Shown: piece after piece, positions 16,404 to 26,003 of the stretch
How positions within the stretch are numbered: the first letter of the stretch is position 1
Layout: every line of letters starts with the position of its first letter
DNA from: Bacteroidetes bacterium 47-18
GTDB lineage: Bacteria > Bacteroidota > Bacteroidia > Chitinophagales > Chitinophagaceae
Assembly (NCBI GenBank): GCA_001897155.1
Contig: MKSF01000018.1
Coordinates: forward strand, 31,399 to 95,398
DNA: 64,000 bases
Reading direction: 5' to 3'
Notes under the pieces: model-generated
Seen by the model: only the letters and a program-made list of their open reading frames with translations
Database searches by the model: none
Told to the model about the DNA's origin: nothing
Program-made: the position numbers and the translations under genes

Positions 16404-18137
16404 TCAGAATACCGCGTAATCCCTTCTTTTCAGGTTCATCCGGAGCCCGGCATAGACATTCAGGGTATTGAACGCGGGTATCATGCCTAATGATGTATAG
16501 GATTCGGAACGGTAGGTAGCCCCGATGTCGATATACGTATTCATCCGCAGCTCGTATCCTATGTTCAGGTTGAACAGCATCACCTGCCTGCTGTTATCAG
16601 GGTCCACTATCTTAAACCCGTAATTGGCGGTACGCTGGTCATAGTTCCTTAAAATATTGACGCCATTGGAAACAGCCGAACCGTTATCTATGGTCTGCTG
16701 TACCAGCATAGCCCTGCCGTCTATTTTCAGGCGGCGCACAGGCTGGTAGCGCATATTGAATACTAGCTCCCGGAAAGCCGCGCCGAGCGGGTGCGCGAGC
16801 GCCTGGTTGTAATGAGAGTAATTGGTGAGTATCTGCCCGCCCATCTTCACATTAGAAGTATAGGTAAAGGGCCGTACCGCGTTGCCTTCCAGTTGCAGGT
16901 CCAGGTTGGGAACGGAAAAAGCATCGTAATATTTGATGCCCAGCTGCGCGCCCCATTTATTGGCCCAGTAACCATTGGAAGAGAAGAATTCACTGGCTGA
17001 AAATTCATTCAGGATAAACTGGCCGTACATATTCACGCTTTTCACCGGGATAGCCTTGGCATTGATACCTATCAGGATCTTATCCGGGCTGCCCATAGCT
17101 CTTTCCACCGACCTGTAGAAGATAACAGGATTGAGGTAGCCGAATTCATACCGGTCCTGCCGCCCAAAGATGACCGATTCAAAAAGCCCGACATTCAGCC
17201 AGCGGAAAAGGTTGGTGCTTAAATGATGCGTAGTGGCAAACTTATATTCCTGCGTAGCGCCCGTATAGCCCATATAAATGCTTTGCGGCTGGTAAAGGGT
17301 ATAAATATTCTGGTACTTCAGCTTCCATACCCTGGTCTGCAGGCCTGCAAACCAGGCAGCTTCGGAAAAGTCGCTCAGCATCAGGGAGCGGTACCCATCC
17401 CCTATAAAGTGCTTACCATAGCCGATGCTGAGATTCATATGGTCTTTCAGCACTTTAAGGTCTGCCTGTCCTCTCCACAAATTATAGCTCCATACCCCAT
17501 CGTTGCTCCTGCTGTACCTGCCTGCACCCGGAACAGCCTGGTATTGCTGCTCGTATTGCCTGAAAATAAAGGCCGGGTCTTCAGAATTGTAGGTATATTC
17601 GACATACAGGTTCAGGATATCCGAAACAGTGGTCTTTAATTCGAACCCGGCAGCAAGGTGCATCCGGCTTTCTTCGCTTTTATCTTCCTGCCTGTCATAC
17701 AGGTATTGTACACCCAGCTTGGGATTGATGCTGAAATAGAATTTCCCTGGCCGGTTGTATTCCAGCAACTGGGTTGGATTATTATACAGCGGCCTGACCG
17801 GGTTAGCCGTGCCCTGGTACACGGACGTTCCGCCAACTTCATGCAGCCACTCCGCCTGGGTGTACAGGAGCTTGTTGATATTATACATATCCACATTGGT
17901 AACGGCGGCATCGTAGATATTGCTCTTCAACTGCAGCAGGTACCTTGCAACGTCTTTCTGGTACAGGGGGCGCGCGCTAAGGTGAAGGTCGTCCGAGAAT
18001 GCACCGTTAAGGCTTTCCAGCCGGTCCAGCAGCCTGTCTTCCTCCATATATCCCATCACGGGAGCAGACTGGGCGTCTACCCTCACGCTGCCTGCACATA
18101 GCAGGCCTCCCAATAAAAGTAAACTTTTCCTTATCAT
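16404..18137 (-). CDS. Wzi/RemB-like outer membrane beta-barrel protein
   Basis: The 577-residue protein has a signal peptide ending near VDAQ (20-23), a helical N-terminal part with DRLLDRLESLNG, then many amphipathic aromatic strands such as GYGKHFIGDGYRSLMLSDFS, and ends as a barrel (LNVYAGLRMNLKRRD). This matches the capsule assembly Wzi / gliding protein RemB group in Bacteroidota. Wzi anchors capsule at the cell surface in enterobacteria, and RemB is a gliding-associated surface protein; either role is inference here. No capsule genes are adjacent. Confidence 0.65.
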   Translation of the reverse strand: MIRKSLLLLGGLLCAGSVRVDAQSAPVMGYMEEDRLLDRLESLNGAFSDDLHLSARPLYQKDVARYLLQLKSNIYDAAVTNVDMYNINKLLYTQAEWLHEVGGTSVYQGTANPVRPLYNNPTQLLEYNRPGKFYFSINPKLGVQYLYDRQEDKSEESRMHLAAGFELKTTVSDILNLYVEYTYNSEDPAFIFRQYEQQYQAVPGAGRYSRSNDGVWSYNLWRGQADLKVLKDHMNLSIGYGKHFIGDGYRSLMLSDFSEAAWFAGLQTRVWKLKYQNIYTLYQPQSIYMGYTGATQEYKFATTHHLSTNLFRWLNVGLFESVIFGRQDRYEFGYLNPVIFYRSVERAMGSPDKILIGINAKAIPVKSVNMYGQFILNEFSASEFFSSNGYWANKWGAQLGIKYYDAFSVPNLDLQLEGNAVRPFTYTSNVKMGGQILTNYSHYNQALAHPLGAAFRELVFNMRYQPVRRLKIDGRAMLVQQTIDNGSAVSNGVNILRNYDQRTANYGFKIVDPDNSRQVMLFNLNIGYELRMNTYIDIGATYRSESYTSLGMIPAFNTLNVYAGLRMNLKRRDYAVF

Positions 18138-18278
18138 ACAACGCGTTCCATATTGAAAATATGGTGCAAGTTACCTATTTATCATGAAATTTTACCATTT
18201 GAAGGAAAGAGGCCCGGTTACCTTACCACACTCTTATAAAGCGTGGAATTAAATAGGAAAAATACACCTATAATAGTT

Positions 18279-18286
18279 TAACTTTG
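18279..18286 (+). promoter_or_regulatory. Putative -7 element for pheT
   Basis: TAACTTTG matches TAnnTTTG and lies 45 bp upstream of the pheT ATG. A TTG at the expected distance is absent. Confidence 0.4.
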
Positions 18287-18331
18287 CACTCTTAAATACA
18301 CTGACCATAACATTGTACACCTGATTAAATT

Positions 18332-20743
18332 ATGGAGATATCATATAACTGGCTGTCCCGGTACCTGCCGCAGCCCATACCCGTAGACGAGCTGAGCATT
18401 ATCCTGACAAGCATAGGACTGGAAGTAGAGCATATAGAAAAATTTGAAGCTGTAAAGGGTTCCCTGGAAGGACTGGTGACCGGGCAGGTGCTCACCTGTG
18501 AACCGCATCCCAACGCCGACAAGCTGCGTGTTACGACCGTAGATGTAGGCAACGGTACCGTGCTGCCTATTGTATGCGGCGCGCCGAACGTAGCTGCCGG
18601 GCAGAAAGTGATAGTAGCTACCGTAGGCACTACCGTTCACCCGCTTACAGGCACAGCGTTCGAGATCAAAAAAGCTAAGATACGCGGCGAGGTCAGTGAA
18701 GGTATGATATGCGCGGAAGATGAGATCGGGCTGGGCACAAGCCACGATGGCATTATGGTCTTACCCGGGGATGTGCCGGTCGGGGAAGCAGCCAAATCCT
18801 ATTTTGATATTCCCGCTCCGGACTATACCATCTCCATCGGGCTGACACCCAACAGGAGCGATGCCAATTCCCACCTGGGAGTGGCAAAGGATGTCTGCGC
18901 TTACCAGACGCATCATACCGGCCGGGAGTGGAAGGTAGTGATGCCGGAAATTGAAGAAGTACAGGCCACAGCCGACCTGCCCGTTACTATACAGCTGGAC
19001 AATCCAACTGCTTGTCCCCTGTATGCAGGCATTACCATTAAAGGCATCCGGGTAGCACCCTCGCCGGAATGGCTCCAGCAGGCATTAAAGGCTATCGGTC
19101 AGCGTACCGTGAACAATGTGGTGGATATTACCAATTATATTTTGCACGAAACGGGACAGCCGCTGCATGCTTTCGATTATGACAGCATTGCCGGGCAGAC
19201 CATCATAGTGCGGAACGTTCCGGAAGGCACCAAATTTCAAACCCTGGACGAAAAGGAGCGCAGCCTACGGGCGGAAGATCTTATGATCTGCGATGCTAAA
19301 AAGCCGCTGGCTGTCGCCGGGGTCTTCGGCGGTCTTGCTTCCGGCGTTACCGACCATACGACCAACCTGTTCATCGAGAGCGCCTACTTCGACCCGAAGA
19401 CCATCCGGCGTACCTCGCTGCATCACGGACTGCGTACCGATGCCGCCACCCATTTTGAAAAAGGCGTGGATATCTCCCTTGTCGTGCCTGCCCTGAAAAG
19501 AGCGGTACAGCTTATCATATCCGTAGCGGGAGGCGCGGCATCCGGTATCATCACTGCAAGCGGCGCGGCATTTACGCCCAAAAGGATCGACTTTTCCGGC
19601 GAATACATCAGCGCTTTGTGCGGGAAGTCCTATGCACCTGAGCAGATCACTACGATCCTGGAAGCCCTGGGCTTTGAAATGCTCAGCAGGGATGCCGACC
19701 GGTTTGAGGTGCTGGTACCCAGCAATAAGACCGATGTGCACCAGGCTGCGGATATTGCAGAGGAAATACTCCGTATAGACGGGCTGGACAATGTATCCGT
19801 TCCCGGTGCGGTAAGCATTTCCCTGAATAAAAGGTCCACGCCTGTTTCCAGGAAATGGAAAGAGCGCATAGCCAATCACCTGACAGGTCTCGGGATGACC
19901 GAGATCGTTACCAATTCCATTACCAACAGCAAATATTATCCGGATAAGGAGACCACGCTTGTAAGGATGCTGAACAACCTGACCTCCGAGCTGGACTGTA
20001 TGCGTCCCGCCATGCTGGAGTCAGGACTGGAAGTATTGAACTTCAATATCAACAGGAAGCAGCAGGACCTCAAATTATACGAGATCGGTCACGTCTATGC
20101 AACCTCCGGCAGCGGCCGGTATCAGCAGTCCGGCAGGCTGGCGATCTGGCTTACCGGGAATATTGCCGAAAACAGCTGGCACAGCCAACCGGAAAAGACA
20201 GATCTTTTTTATGCCAAAGGCATCGTGGAGAGCATACTGAGAATATGCGGCGTATCGAAGTTCCAGTTAAAAACGGATAACGGCACGCTTTCCTGGAACA
20301 GGGGCAAGGACAGTATCGCTGTCCTGATGAACGTACCCGCTGCAACCTTAAAAGCGTTTGATATCAAACAGGAGGTATTTTATATAGAGTTCCACTGGGA
20401 GATATTAATGCAGGCCATCGGCAACAGCCAGCAGCAGATACGGTACACGGAAATACCCAAATACCCTGCGATGAAAAGAGACCTTGCCGTGGTGGTCCGT
20501 AAGGATGTGACCTATGAGCAGCTCCTGCAGGTGATCCATAAGCAAAAGTTCCGGACGCTTAAGAACTTCGACCTGTTCGATGTATTCGAAAGCGAGAAGC
20601 TGGGTGCGGACAAAAAGTCGCTGGCGCTGAGCTTCACCTTTTTGGACACCGAAAAGACCCTGACAGATACGGAAGTGGATGGTATGATGCAGCAACTGAT
20701 CAAAGCGTTTGAAAAGGATACTGAAGCCCTGATCAGGCAGTAA
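18332..20743 (+). CDS. pheT: Phenylalanyl-tRNA synthetase beta subunit
   Basis: This is the beta chain of the alpha2-beta2 enzyme that charges tRNA-Phe. The 803 residues follow the bacterial layout: the B1 region starting MEISYNWLSRYLP, the EMAP-type tRNA-binding OB domain at about 40-150 (EPHPNADKLRVTTVDVG), the B3/B4 editing domain (RTVNNVVDITNY, HAFDYD), the B5 domain (VPSNKTDVHQAADIAEEILRI), the pseudo-catalytic core, and the C-terminal anticodon-binding FDX-ACB domain from about 710 (YPAMKRDLAVVV). Full length, no missing parts. It heads a run with a coiled-coil gene and two DUF genes. Confidence 0.97.
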   Translation: MEISYNWLSRYLPQPIPVDELSIILTSIGLEVEHIEKFEAVKGSLEGLVTGQVLTCEPHPNADKLRVTTVDVGNGTVLPIVCGAPNVAAGQKVIVATVGTTVHPLTGTAFEIKKAKIRGEVSEGMICAEDEIGLGTSHDGIMVLPGDVPVGEAAKSYFDIPAPDYTISIGLTPNRSDANSHLGVAKDVCAYQTHHTGREWKVVMPEIEEVQATADLPVTIQLDNPTACPLYAGITIKGIRVAPSPEWLQQALKAIGQRTVNNVVDITNYILHETGQPLHAFDYDSIAGQTIIVRNVPEGTKFQTLDEKERSLRAEDLMICDAKKPLAVAGVFGGLASGVTDHTTNLFIESAYFDPKTIRRTSLHHGLRTDAATHFEKGVDISLVVPALKRAVQLIISVAGGAASGIITASGAAFTPKRIDFSGEYISALCGKSYAPEQITTILEALGFEMLSRDADRFEVLVPSNKTDVHQAADIAEEILRIDGLDNVSVPGAVSISLNKRSTPVSRKWKERIANHLTGLGMTEIVTNSITNSKYYPDKETTLVRMLNNLTSELDCMRPAMLESGLEVLNFNINRKQQDLKLYEIGHVYATSGSGRYQQSGRLAIWLTGNIAENSWHSQPEKTDLFYAKGIVESILRICGVSKFQLKTDNGTLSWNRGKDSIAVLMNVPAATLKAFDIKQEVFYIEFHWEILMQAIGNSQQQIRYTEIPKYPAMKRDLAVVVRKDVTYEQLLQVIHKQKFRTLKNFDLFDVFESEKLGADKKSLALSFTFLDTEKTLTDTEVDGMMQQLIKAFEKDTEALIRQ

Positions 20744-20777
20744 ATCCCGCCGCAAAGGCCATAAATCACATTTTATT

Positions 20778-21053
20778 ATGAAGACCCTGGATACTTTAAA
20801 TCAGAAAATTGAGGCGTTAGTGAAGCAGCACCGGCAGCTGCAGGCAGACCACCAGTTGCTGGTAAAGGAGTATGAAAAGCAGCTGAAGCATAATGAGAAG
20901 CTGGAACAGGAAATAAGATCAATGCAAAAGAAGATCGATGAGCTGGTAATACAGCATACCGTACAGATATTAACAGATGCGCAGAAAGCCGCCCTTAAGA
21001 AGCAGCTTGCAGCCATCATCGCGAGGATAGACAATAATTTAAAACTGCTGTAA
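20778..21053 (+). CDS. Small coiled-coil protein downstream of pheT
   Basis: The 91-residue protein is almost wholly predicted coiled coil (residues 5-60, with heptads like LNQKIEALVKQHRQLQADHQLLVKEY) followed by a short helical C-terminus. In Bacteroidota a small coiled-coil protein commonly follows pheT, often together with zapA; no zapA lies here. A link to cell division is thus a guess from synteny. It lies 34 bp after pheT and 10 bp before the DUF6452 gene, so it is probably co-transcribed. No catalytic motif is visible. Confidence 0.7.
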   Translation: MKTLDTLNQKIEALVKQHRQLQADHQLLVKEYEKQLKHNEKLEQEIRSMQKKIDELVIQHTVQILTDAQKAALKKQLAAIIARIDNNLKLL

Positions 21054-21063
21054 ACAGGAGCGT

Positions 21064-21615
21064 ATGCGTTTAAAAAAGGGATTACAGTACCTGTGCTTTA
21101 TGTGGGCCTGCCTAATGCTGGTGTTTGCAGCTTCCTGCAATAAGGAACAGGTGTGCTTCATTCCCACCAATGTGACCGGGAAAATGGCTTTTTCAGTAAA
21201 GGAAGTCCGTGATACGCTCATTTTAACGGATTCCAACGTTATTGATACCACCATCATCTCCTTCCGGGATACTGCAATGACCGCCCACGAGATGCGTACC
21301 TTTACCTATGACACCAATTATGTCATTTACGGCATCAGGGGACAAAGCATCATATCTTTTTCGCTGGACCCGGACCTTCAGACTATCCAGTATAAGGTGG
21401 TGCCGGATAATAATGAGCCGGAGATGAACGACACGCTCACCGTAAAATATGACAGCTATCTTTATTTTATTTCCAACGACTGCGGCTTTACCTATAATTA
21501 TAAGATCACATCCGTCCATATTACCAATCATTATTTAGATTCTTCTGCCGTTATTACCCCGGAGGTGACCACAGAAGGAAGTAAACAGCATATCAGACTC
21601 TACTTTTTCAAGTAA
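21064..21615 (+). CDS. DUF6452 family lipoprotein
   Basis: The 183-residue protein has a lipoprotein signal with lipid cysteine C25 (FAASC), a beta-rich body with repeated D-T motifs, and a C-terminal YNYKITSVHITN segment followed by IRLYFFK. This pattern and its pairing with a DUF6048 gene match the Bacteroidota-specific DUF6452 family. Function is unknown, but the pair is conserved and envelope-located. The stop codon abuts the next start codon, so translation of the two is likely coupled. Confidence 0.8.
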   Translation: MRLKKGLQYLCFMWACLMLVFAASCNKEQVCFIPTNVTGKMAFSVKEVRDTLILTDSNVIDTTIISFRDTAMTAHEMRTFTYDTNYVIYGIRGQSIISFSLDPDLQTIQYKVVPDNNEPEMNDTLTVKYDSYLYFISNDCGFTYNYKITSVHITNHYLDSSAVITPEVTTEGSKQHIRLYFFK

Positions 21616-22440
21616 ATGAAACCATATCTCTTCCTGCTTTTATCCGTCCTATCGTTCACCGGCAATGCCCAGGTAACCGCTCTACAGGCAGACAGCCTGA
21701 AGCAGCAGGCTGTTGCCGACAGTACGGGAAAGAACCGGCAGGAAGACAGCCTGAAGACCGCGACGGCACCTCCTTCACGGCCAGATACCTCCGGCGCCGC
21801 ACCTGCCGTAAGTACGAAAAAGCAGCGGCCCGGATACCAGCCCCAGATCAAATTGCTGCTGGATGTGGGTAACCTGGGCCTTAACTTCCTGGATGAACGC
21901 AGAAACGATTACGAGATATCCGCAGACTATCTTTACAGGAATAACTGGTATATTGTGGCCGAGGGCGGCTATGCCGAGGGTAAGATAGATTATGACAATC
22001 TTAAATACAGGACTACCAGCAGTTATTTGCGTGTCGGTGGAGACAAATCCCTGCTGGAGCCAATCAGCAAGCGGGACCTGGACATCGTTTTTTTCGGGTT
22101 CCGCTACGGGATAGGTATGGGCACCAGGGGCGATGCCTATTATGTAGTACCTTCCCAATTCGGCCCCTCCAAGGAAGGTGTCTTCGAAAGCCAGGATTTC
22201 ATAGTCCATTGGGGCGAAATGACCGCCGGGATGCGTGTAGAATTATGGCAGGGCATCTATGCCGGCTGGAATTTCAGGGCGCGCTTTCTGCTGAACGGTA
22301 AAGTTTTCGAGCAAAAAATAAGTCCCAATTATATCGCCGGCTATGGCGTTGCAGACAAATCAACCTCCTTCGGCTTTAATATTTATTTAGGTTACGCGTT
22401 CCGATGGCATAAAAAAAGTCCGGCCGGCCATCCGCAATAA
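21616..22440 (+). CDS. DUF6048 family outer membrane protein
   Basis: The 274-residue protein has a signal peptide (TGNAQ, about residue 18), a low-complexity linker rich in Q, D, S and K up to residue 75, and then a small beta-barrel of alternating strands (YISADYLYRNNWYIVAEGGY-like, DIVFFGFRYGIGMG, AGWNFRARFLLNG) ending in FNIYLGYAFRW. It starts directly at the stop of the DUF6452 gene. The partner lipoprotein and barrel probably form a complex in the outer membrane; that is inference from the conserved pairing. No ligand can be proposed. Confidence 0.78.
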   Translation: MKPYLFLLLSVLSFTGNAQVTALQADSLKQQAVADSTGKNRQEDSLKTATAPPSRPDTSGAAPAVSTKKQRPGYQPQIKLLLDVGNLGLNFLDERRNDYEISADYLYRNNWYIVAEGGYAEGKIDYDNLKYRTTSSYLRVGGDKSLLEPISKRDLDIVFFGFRYGIGMGTRGDAYYVVPSQFGPSKEGVFESQDFIVHWGEMTAGMRVELWQGIYAGWNFRARFLLNGKVFEQKISPNYIAGYGVADKSTSFGFNIYLGYAFRWHKKSPAGHPQ

Positions 22441-22806
22441 TCTTATTTCACCCACCCCTTCTCCGTACCTATGGTAACGGAAACATCACTGATACGACCT
22501 AACACCTTCATTTACCCTGTCAAACCCGCCATGCCCTCCATGAATTTATACCATGAACAGGGTATTTTATTTTCGCCTTAAAATACAGGTACCGGCATAT
22601 TGCTGTATATACAATAATATACCGTCTGATTTTTTAAAGTAATATATATTTGTATTCATATGAATAACAATATTATAAATATTTAAATTATTTAAAATAC
22701 AAAAAGAGACAAACCTAAGTAACATTTCATTAACAAGATTATTTTACGTATATTTTAACTTTACAGACTTATTTCTTACCAAAGAACCAAAAAAAACCAG
22801 TTTAAA
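22441..22806. other. AT-rich intergenic region
   Basis: This is a 366-bp gap upstream of the large type IX cargo gene. It turns strongly AT-rich after about 22600. A TAACTTTA at 22756-22763 is a weak -7 candidate. No repeat, RNA gene or ORF was recognised. Confidence 0.4.
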
Positions 22807-25737
22807 ATGAAGTTCATTTCCATCAGCCACCTGTTGTTGGGAGCCAGCCTTTTTCTTACCGCTTTTACAGGCAGCTCTCAAACATCAGTGACCAAAATCT
22901 ATACCGATTTTAACGGTTTCTGGAGTACTGACTCCACTGCCAGATTCCCTAACACTTCTCATCACCTTTTGGGATTCCGCATCGGCAGTACTCCAAATGA
23001 CAGCATTTTTTCAACGGGTGTCAATGATTCGCTGCTCCGGGCACAGGGAATGAATTTTATACCCGTCAATTTCAAGGCCGTCCCTATAAGCCTGGGTAAC
23101 AGGAGCGGCTCAAGCTATTACATAGGGATAGGCAGCAATTACAATAATGCCTGGCAGCCTCCCAGTCCCTCGCCACCCTATACCGCACCTTACTTCAGGT
23201 CCCCGGAATATTACCTGACGGATGGCATACAGGGTCTTGATATCGGTACCGCGGTATTTAATATTCCTGCAGGTACCAATGGCACCTCCTACCAGATAGA
23301 TCAGTTCAGCGTGTCAAGAATCGGGGACGGAATTCCTGATATTGTTGTGACCCAGACCGGCGTATTCAGCGGTACAGCAGACAAGTTCAGGTTTGTAGAT
23401 ATCAACGGCAATACCGTAGGTAATGAATTATCCAGCAGCTTTCCCGGCAGCCTGGGTGTTGCGCACTGGGCATTTTATAATGTCAGCAACGGCTATTATA
23501 CCAGCCCCCAGCCCCAGGGAACGGGCTATATTGATAATAACCAGAATCCCCGGGATATCAGGGTGCTGCAATGGGACCTCATCTCCTTTGGTCTGAACGC
23601 CAGCAATGTGGGTAATGTCACGCATTTCATCCACCAGCTTGGAGGCAGCAGCGACCCGGCTTTTGTGGCTTACAATACTTCCTCTTTCCGCGCGCTGGGC
23701 AATCTCAGTCCCGGATGCGGCTCTTCCGTTACGCCACCTGTATGGTTACAATCCGGTACGGGCATTGCTGCCAACGCATCCGGCCAGATATCCTCGTGGA
23801 AAAACGACGGTAATAATACCAACAATGGCGAGCAAAGCAATAGCGCCATAGCTCCTGTCGTGCAACCCGCATCGTTCAACACCAACTACAGGCCCTACGT
23901 ACATTTCAGCGGGGGAAACATCCTACACCAGTTGAATACACCTTTCAGCAGCGCAAACGATAGCTTTGACATCTTCGTGGTGTCCCGCGCTACCGTCACA
24001 ACCGGCTACCAGAAGATCGTAGGCTTTAAAAAGAGCGGGGCCAGCAGGAATGATTACGCCTCTCTCTGGCTGACACCTTCCGGGCAACTGGAGTTCAGGG
24101 ATACCACCGTCACACTGCTGACTTCAGCCGGCACACCGGGCATCAGCAACCTGGGCATATGGCATATCAGCTATACCCGCGGGGGCAACCTGTCTATTTC
24201 ACTGAACGGCAACCAGACAGCCGTGCTGCCCGGCGTGACGCTCAGCCTGCCTACCTATCATACCGAGTACGGCGATAATACCTCCGCCTTTGATCTTGCC
24301 GAGATCATATTCTATAACAGCAACCTGCCGGCTGCGGAGCTCCGCCGCATCCATTCTTACCTGTCCCTTAAATACGGCATTCATTATACTGCGGATTATA
24401 TATCCGGTACGAATAATACCATCTGGAAGCAAAATAACGGCGGCTATACCTACAATGTCTTCGGCATAGGCCGTGAAGACTGTATCGGGGTGCTGCAGAA
24501 ACAATCGCATTCCGTAACATCCGGTACGCTGTCAGAAGATATCATACAGGTAGGGCTGGATACGATCTTTCCTTCAAATGCCCTTAATACCGGCAATATA
24601 GCGGACGCGCATTACATCATGTGGGGCGACAATAACGGAAGCCTCACTACCCTGGACCAGGTAAGAAGCCGGGAGCACTGCCTGTTAGCGCCACAAAGAA
24701 GATGGCGCGCGCAGACAACCGGCAACCTTGCGAACACTATGAATACCCTGGTAGCCATCCAGGCCAACGGTATATCGGGACCGGGATGGGTAAGTCCTTC
24801 CGGCAATCCCCAGGATTATTTCCTGCTTATAGACCGTAATGCCAACGGGCTTTATAACGATAATGTGGATGACGCTATTCCCGCTTCAGAGATCAGCAAT
24901 GGTGTTCTTATCTTTAAAAACGTGCTTTGGGATACCGATTATTCCGCTTCCGATCTCTTTACCGTAGGCTATAAAGTAGCCACACCCAACGCCGGACCGG
25001 ACCAGACGCTGGCAGGCAATTCCTTTACCCTGAACGCTTCCCCTGCAACCGGGACCTGGACGGTCACCTCAACAGACCCTGTCAGTGCAGCCATTACCAT
25101 CCAGGATGCCACGCAGTATAACACACAGGTAACGGTACCCAACAGCGTGACCGCCGTGTTAAGATGGGAGCCCCAGGGCACCGGCAGCTATTGCTATGAT
25201 GAAGTGATGCTGATCAACAGCACGGCGCTTCCTATCAGGCTAGAATCTTTCCGTGCCGTTATACAGGGCAAGGGTACCGTATTGCTGTCATGGAAGACGG
25301 CATCTGAAGAAAATAATAAAGGATTTTATATTGAACGTTCCGCGGACGGTACCGCATTTGAGACCATAGGATTCGTAAAAGGCAGGAATACGGCCTCCTC
25401 CTACCGGTTCACGGACAGCAGGCCTTTCAATGGTGTGAATTTCTACAGGCTGAAGCAGGTGGATCTTGACGAGGTACATTTTGCCTACAGCACAACGGAA
25501 AGGGTGGACCTGCCGGCCGGCAGTGAATTTACCGTGGTTCCCAATCCGGTTACCGGTGAGCTTACCATTAAAGGATTGCCATTGCAGACCCCTGTCACGA
25601 TTTTCAACGCGGTAGGCCAGGTGGTGTATGAAGGCCCTTATACGGCCCAGAATATCTCCTTATGGCCCAGCGGCTTCTACTGGATCCGCCTGATCCATAA
25701 CGGCACCGTGGAGAGCATACGGTTTACCAAACAATAA
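22807..25737 (+). CDS. Large secreted protein with LamG-like domain and type IX type A sorting domain
   Basis: The 976-residue protein starts with a signal peptide (about 1-24), then beta-rich regions including a concanavalin/LamG-like sandwich (about 330-520, with VWLQSGTGIAANASGQISSWKNDG and FDIFVVSRATVTTGYQK) and a gliding-motility-associated type region with IGREDCIGVLQKQSH. From about 820 a fibronectin-like module follows (SWKTASEENNKGFYIERS). The last 75 residues are a type A sorting domain (VVPNPVTGELTIKG ... GFYWIRLI ... IRFTKQ), the signal removed by the type IX secretion sortase. It is therefore predicted to be exported and attached to the cell surface or released. Function unknown; adhesion is plausible. 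Confidence 0.82.
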   Translation: MKFISISHLLLGASLFLTAFTGSSQTSVTKIYTDFNGFWSTDSTARFPNTSHHLLGFRIGSTPNDSIFSTGVNDSLLRAQGMNFIPVNFKAVPISLGNRSGSSYYIGIGSNYNNAWQPPSPSPPYTAPYFRSPEYYLTDGIQGLDIGTAVFNIPAGTNGTSYQIDQFSVSRIGDGIPDIVVTQTGVFSGTADKFRFVDINGNTVGNELSSSFPGSLGVAHWAFYNVSNGYYTSPQPQGTGYIDNNQNPRDIRVLQWDLISFGLNASNVGNVTHFIHQLGGSSDPAFVAYNTSSFRALGNLSPGCGSSVTPPVWLQSGTGIAANASGQISSWKNDGNNTNNGEQSNSAIAPVVQPASFNTNYRPYVHFSGGNILHQLNTPFSSANDSFDIFVVSRATVTTGYQKIVGFKKSGASRNDYASLWLTPSGQLEFRDTTVTLLTSAGTPGISNLGIWHISYTRGGNLSISLNGNQTAVLPGVTLSLPTYHTEYGDNTSAFDLAEIIFYNSNLPAAELRRIHSYLSLKYGIHYTADYISGTNNTIWKQNNGGYTYNVFGIGREDCIGVLQKQSHSVTSGTLSEDIIQVGLDTIFPSNALNTGNIADAHYIMWGDNNGSLTTLDQVRSREHCLLAPQRRWRAQTTGNLANTMNTLVAIQANGISGPGWVSPSGNPQDYFLLIDRNANGLYNDNVDDAIPASEISNGVLIFKNVLWDTDYSASDLFTVGYKVATPNAGPDQTLAGNSFTLNASPATGTWTVTSTDPVSAAITIQDATQYNTQVTVPNSVTAVLRWEPQGTGSYCYDEVMLINSTALPIRLESFRAVIQGKGTVLLSWKTASEENNKGFYIERSADGTAFETIGFVKGRNTASSYRFTDSRPFNGVNFYRLKQVDLDEVHFAYSTTERVDLPAGSEFTVVPNPVTGELTIKGLPLQTPVTIFNAVGQVVYEGPYTAQNISLWPSGFYWIRLIHNGTVESIRFTKQ

Positions 25738-25755
25738 GACCTCAAAAGTCTGATC

Positions 25756-25792
25756 AATAAGAAAGGAGCTGCCGGGCAGCTCCTTTCTTATT
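25756..25792 (+). terminator. Rho-independent terminator of the type IX cargo gene
   Basis: AATAAGAAAGGAGCTGCC pairs with GGCAGCTCCTTTCTTATT over nearly its full length. The A/T flanks are symmetrical, so it may serve both strands. Confidence 0.88.
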
Positions 25793-25793
25793 C

Positions 25794-25977
25794 GTGACGA
25801 TCTGCTTATAGGCCACAACCTTTTATTACGGATACGTTTGCTGAGCAGCGTTCTCTCTGCAGCTCAGAGACCGCTTTAGCTATAAAGGAGCTTAGAGGCT
25901 GAACGGATATGAGGTATCTCCTGTAATAATTGGTAGCTTATAATGGCTTTGTTTCCTATATATAGATAGTCATTACA
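25794..25977. repeat. Copy B of the MITE-like intergenic repeat (best terminal inverted repeats)
   Basis: The left end TGACGATCTGCTTATAGG and the reverse complement of the right end, TGACTATCTATATATAGG, agree at 14 of 18 positions and continue with a shared ACAA two bases later. Interior sections match copies at 12674 and 56454. It fills the gap between two genes that converge. Confidence 0.65.
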
Positions 25978-26003
25978 CACAGCGTTTATATTCCCGAAAC
26001 GGG

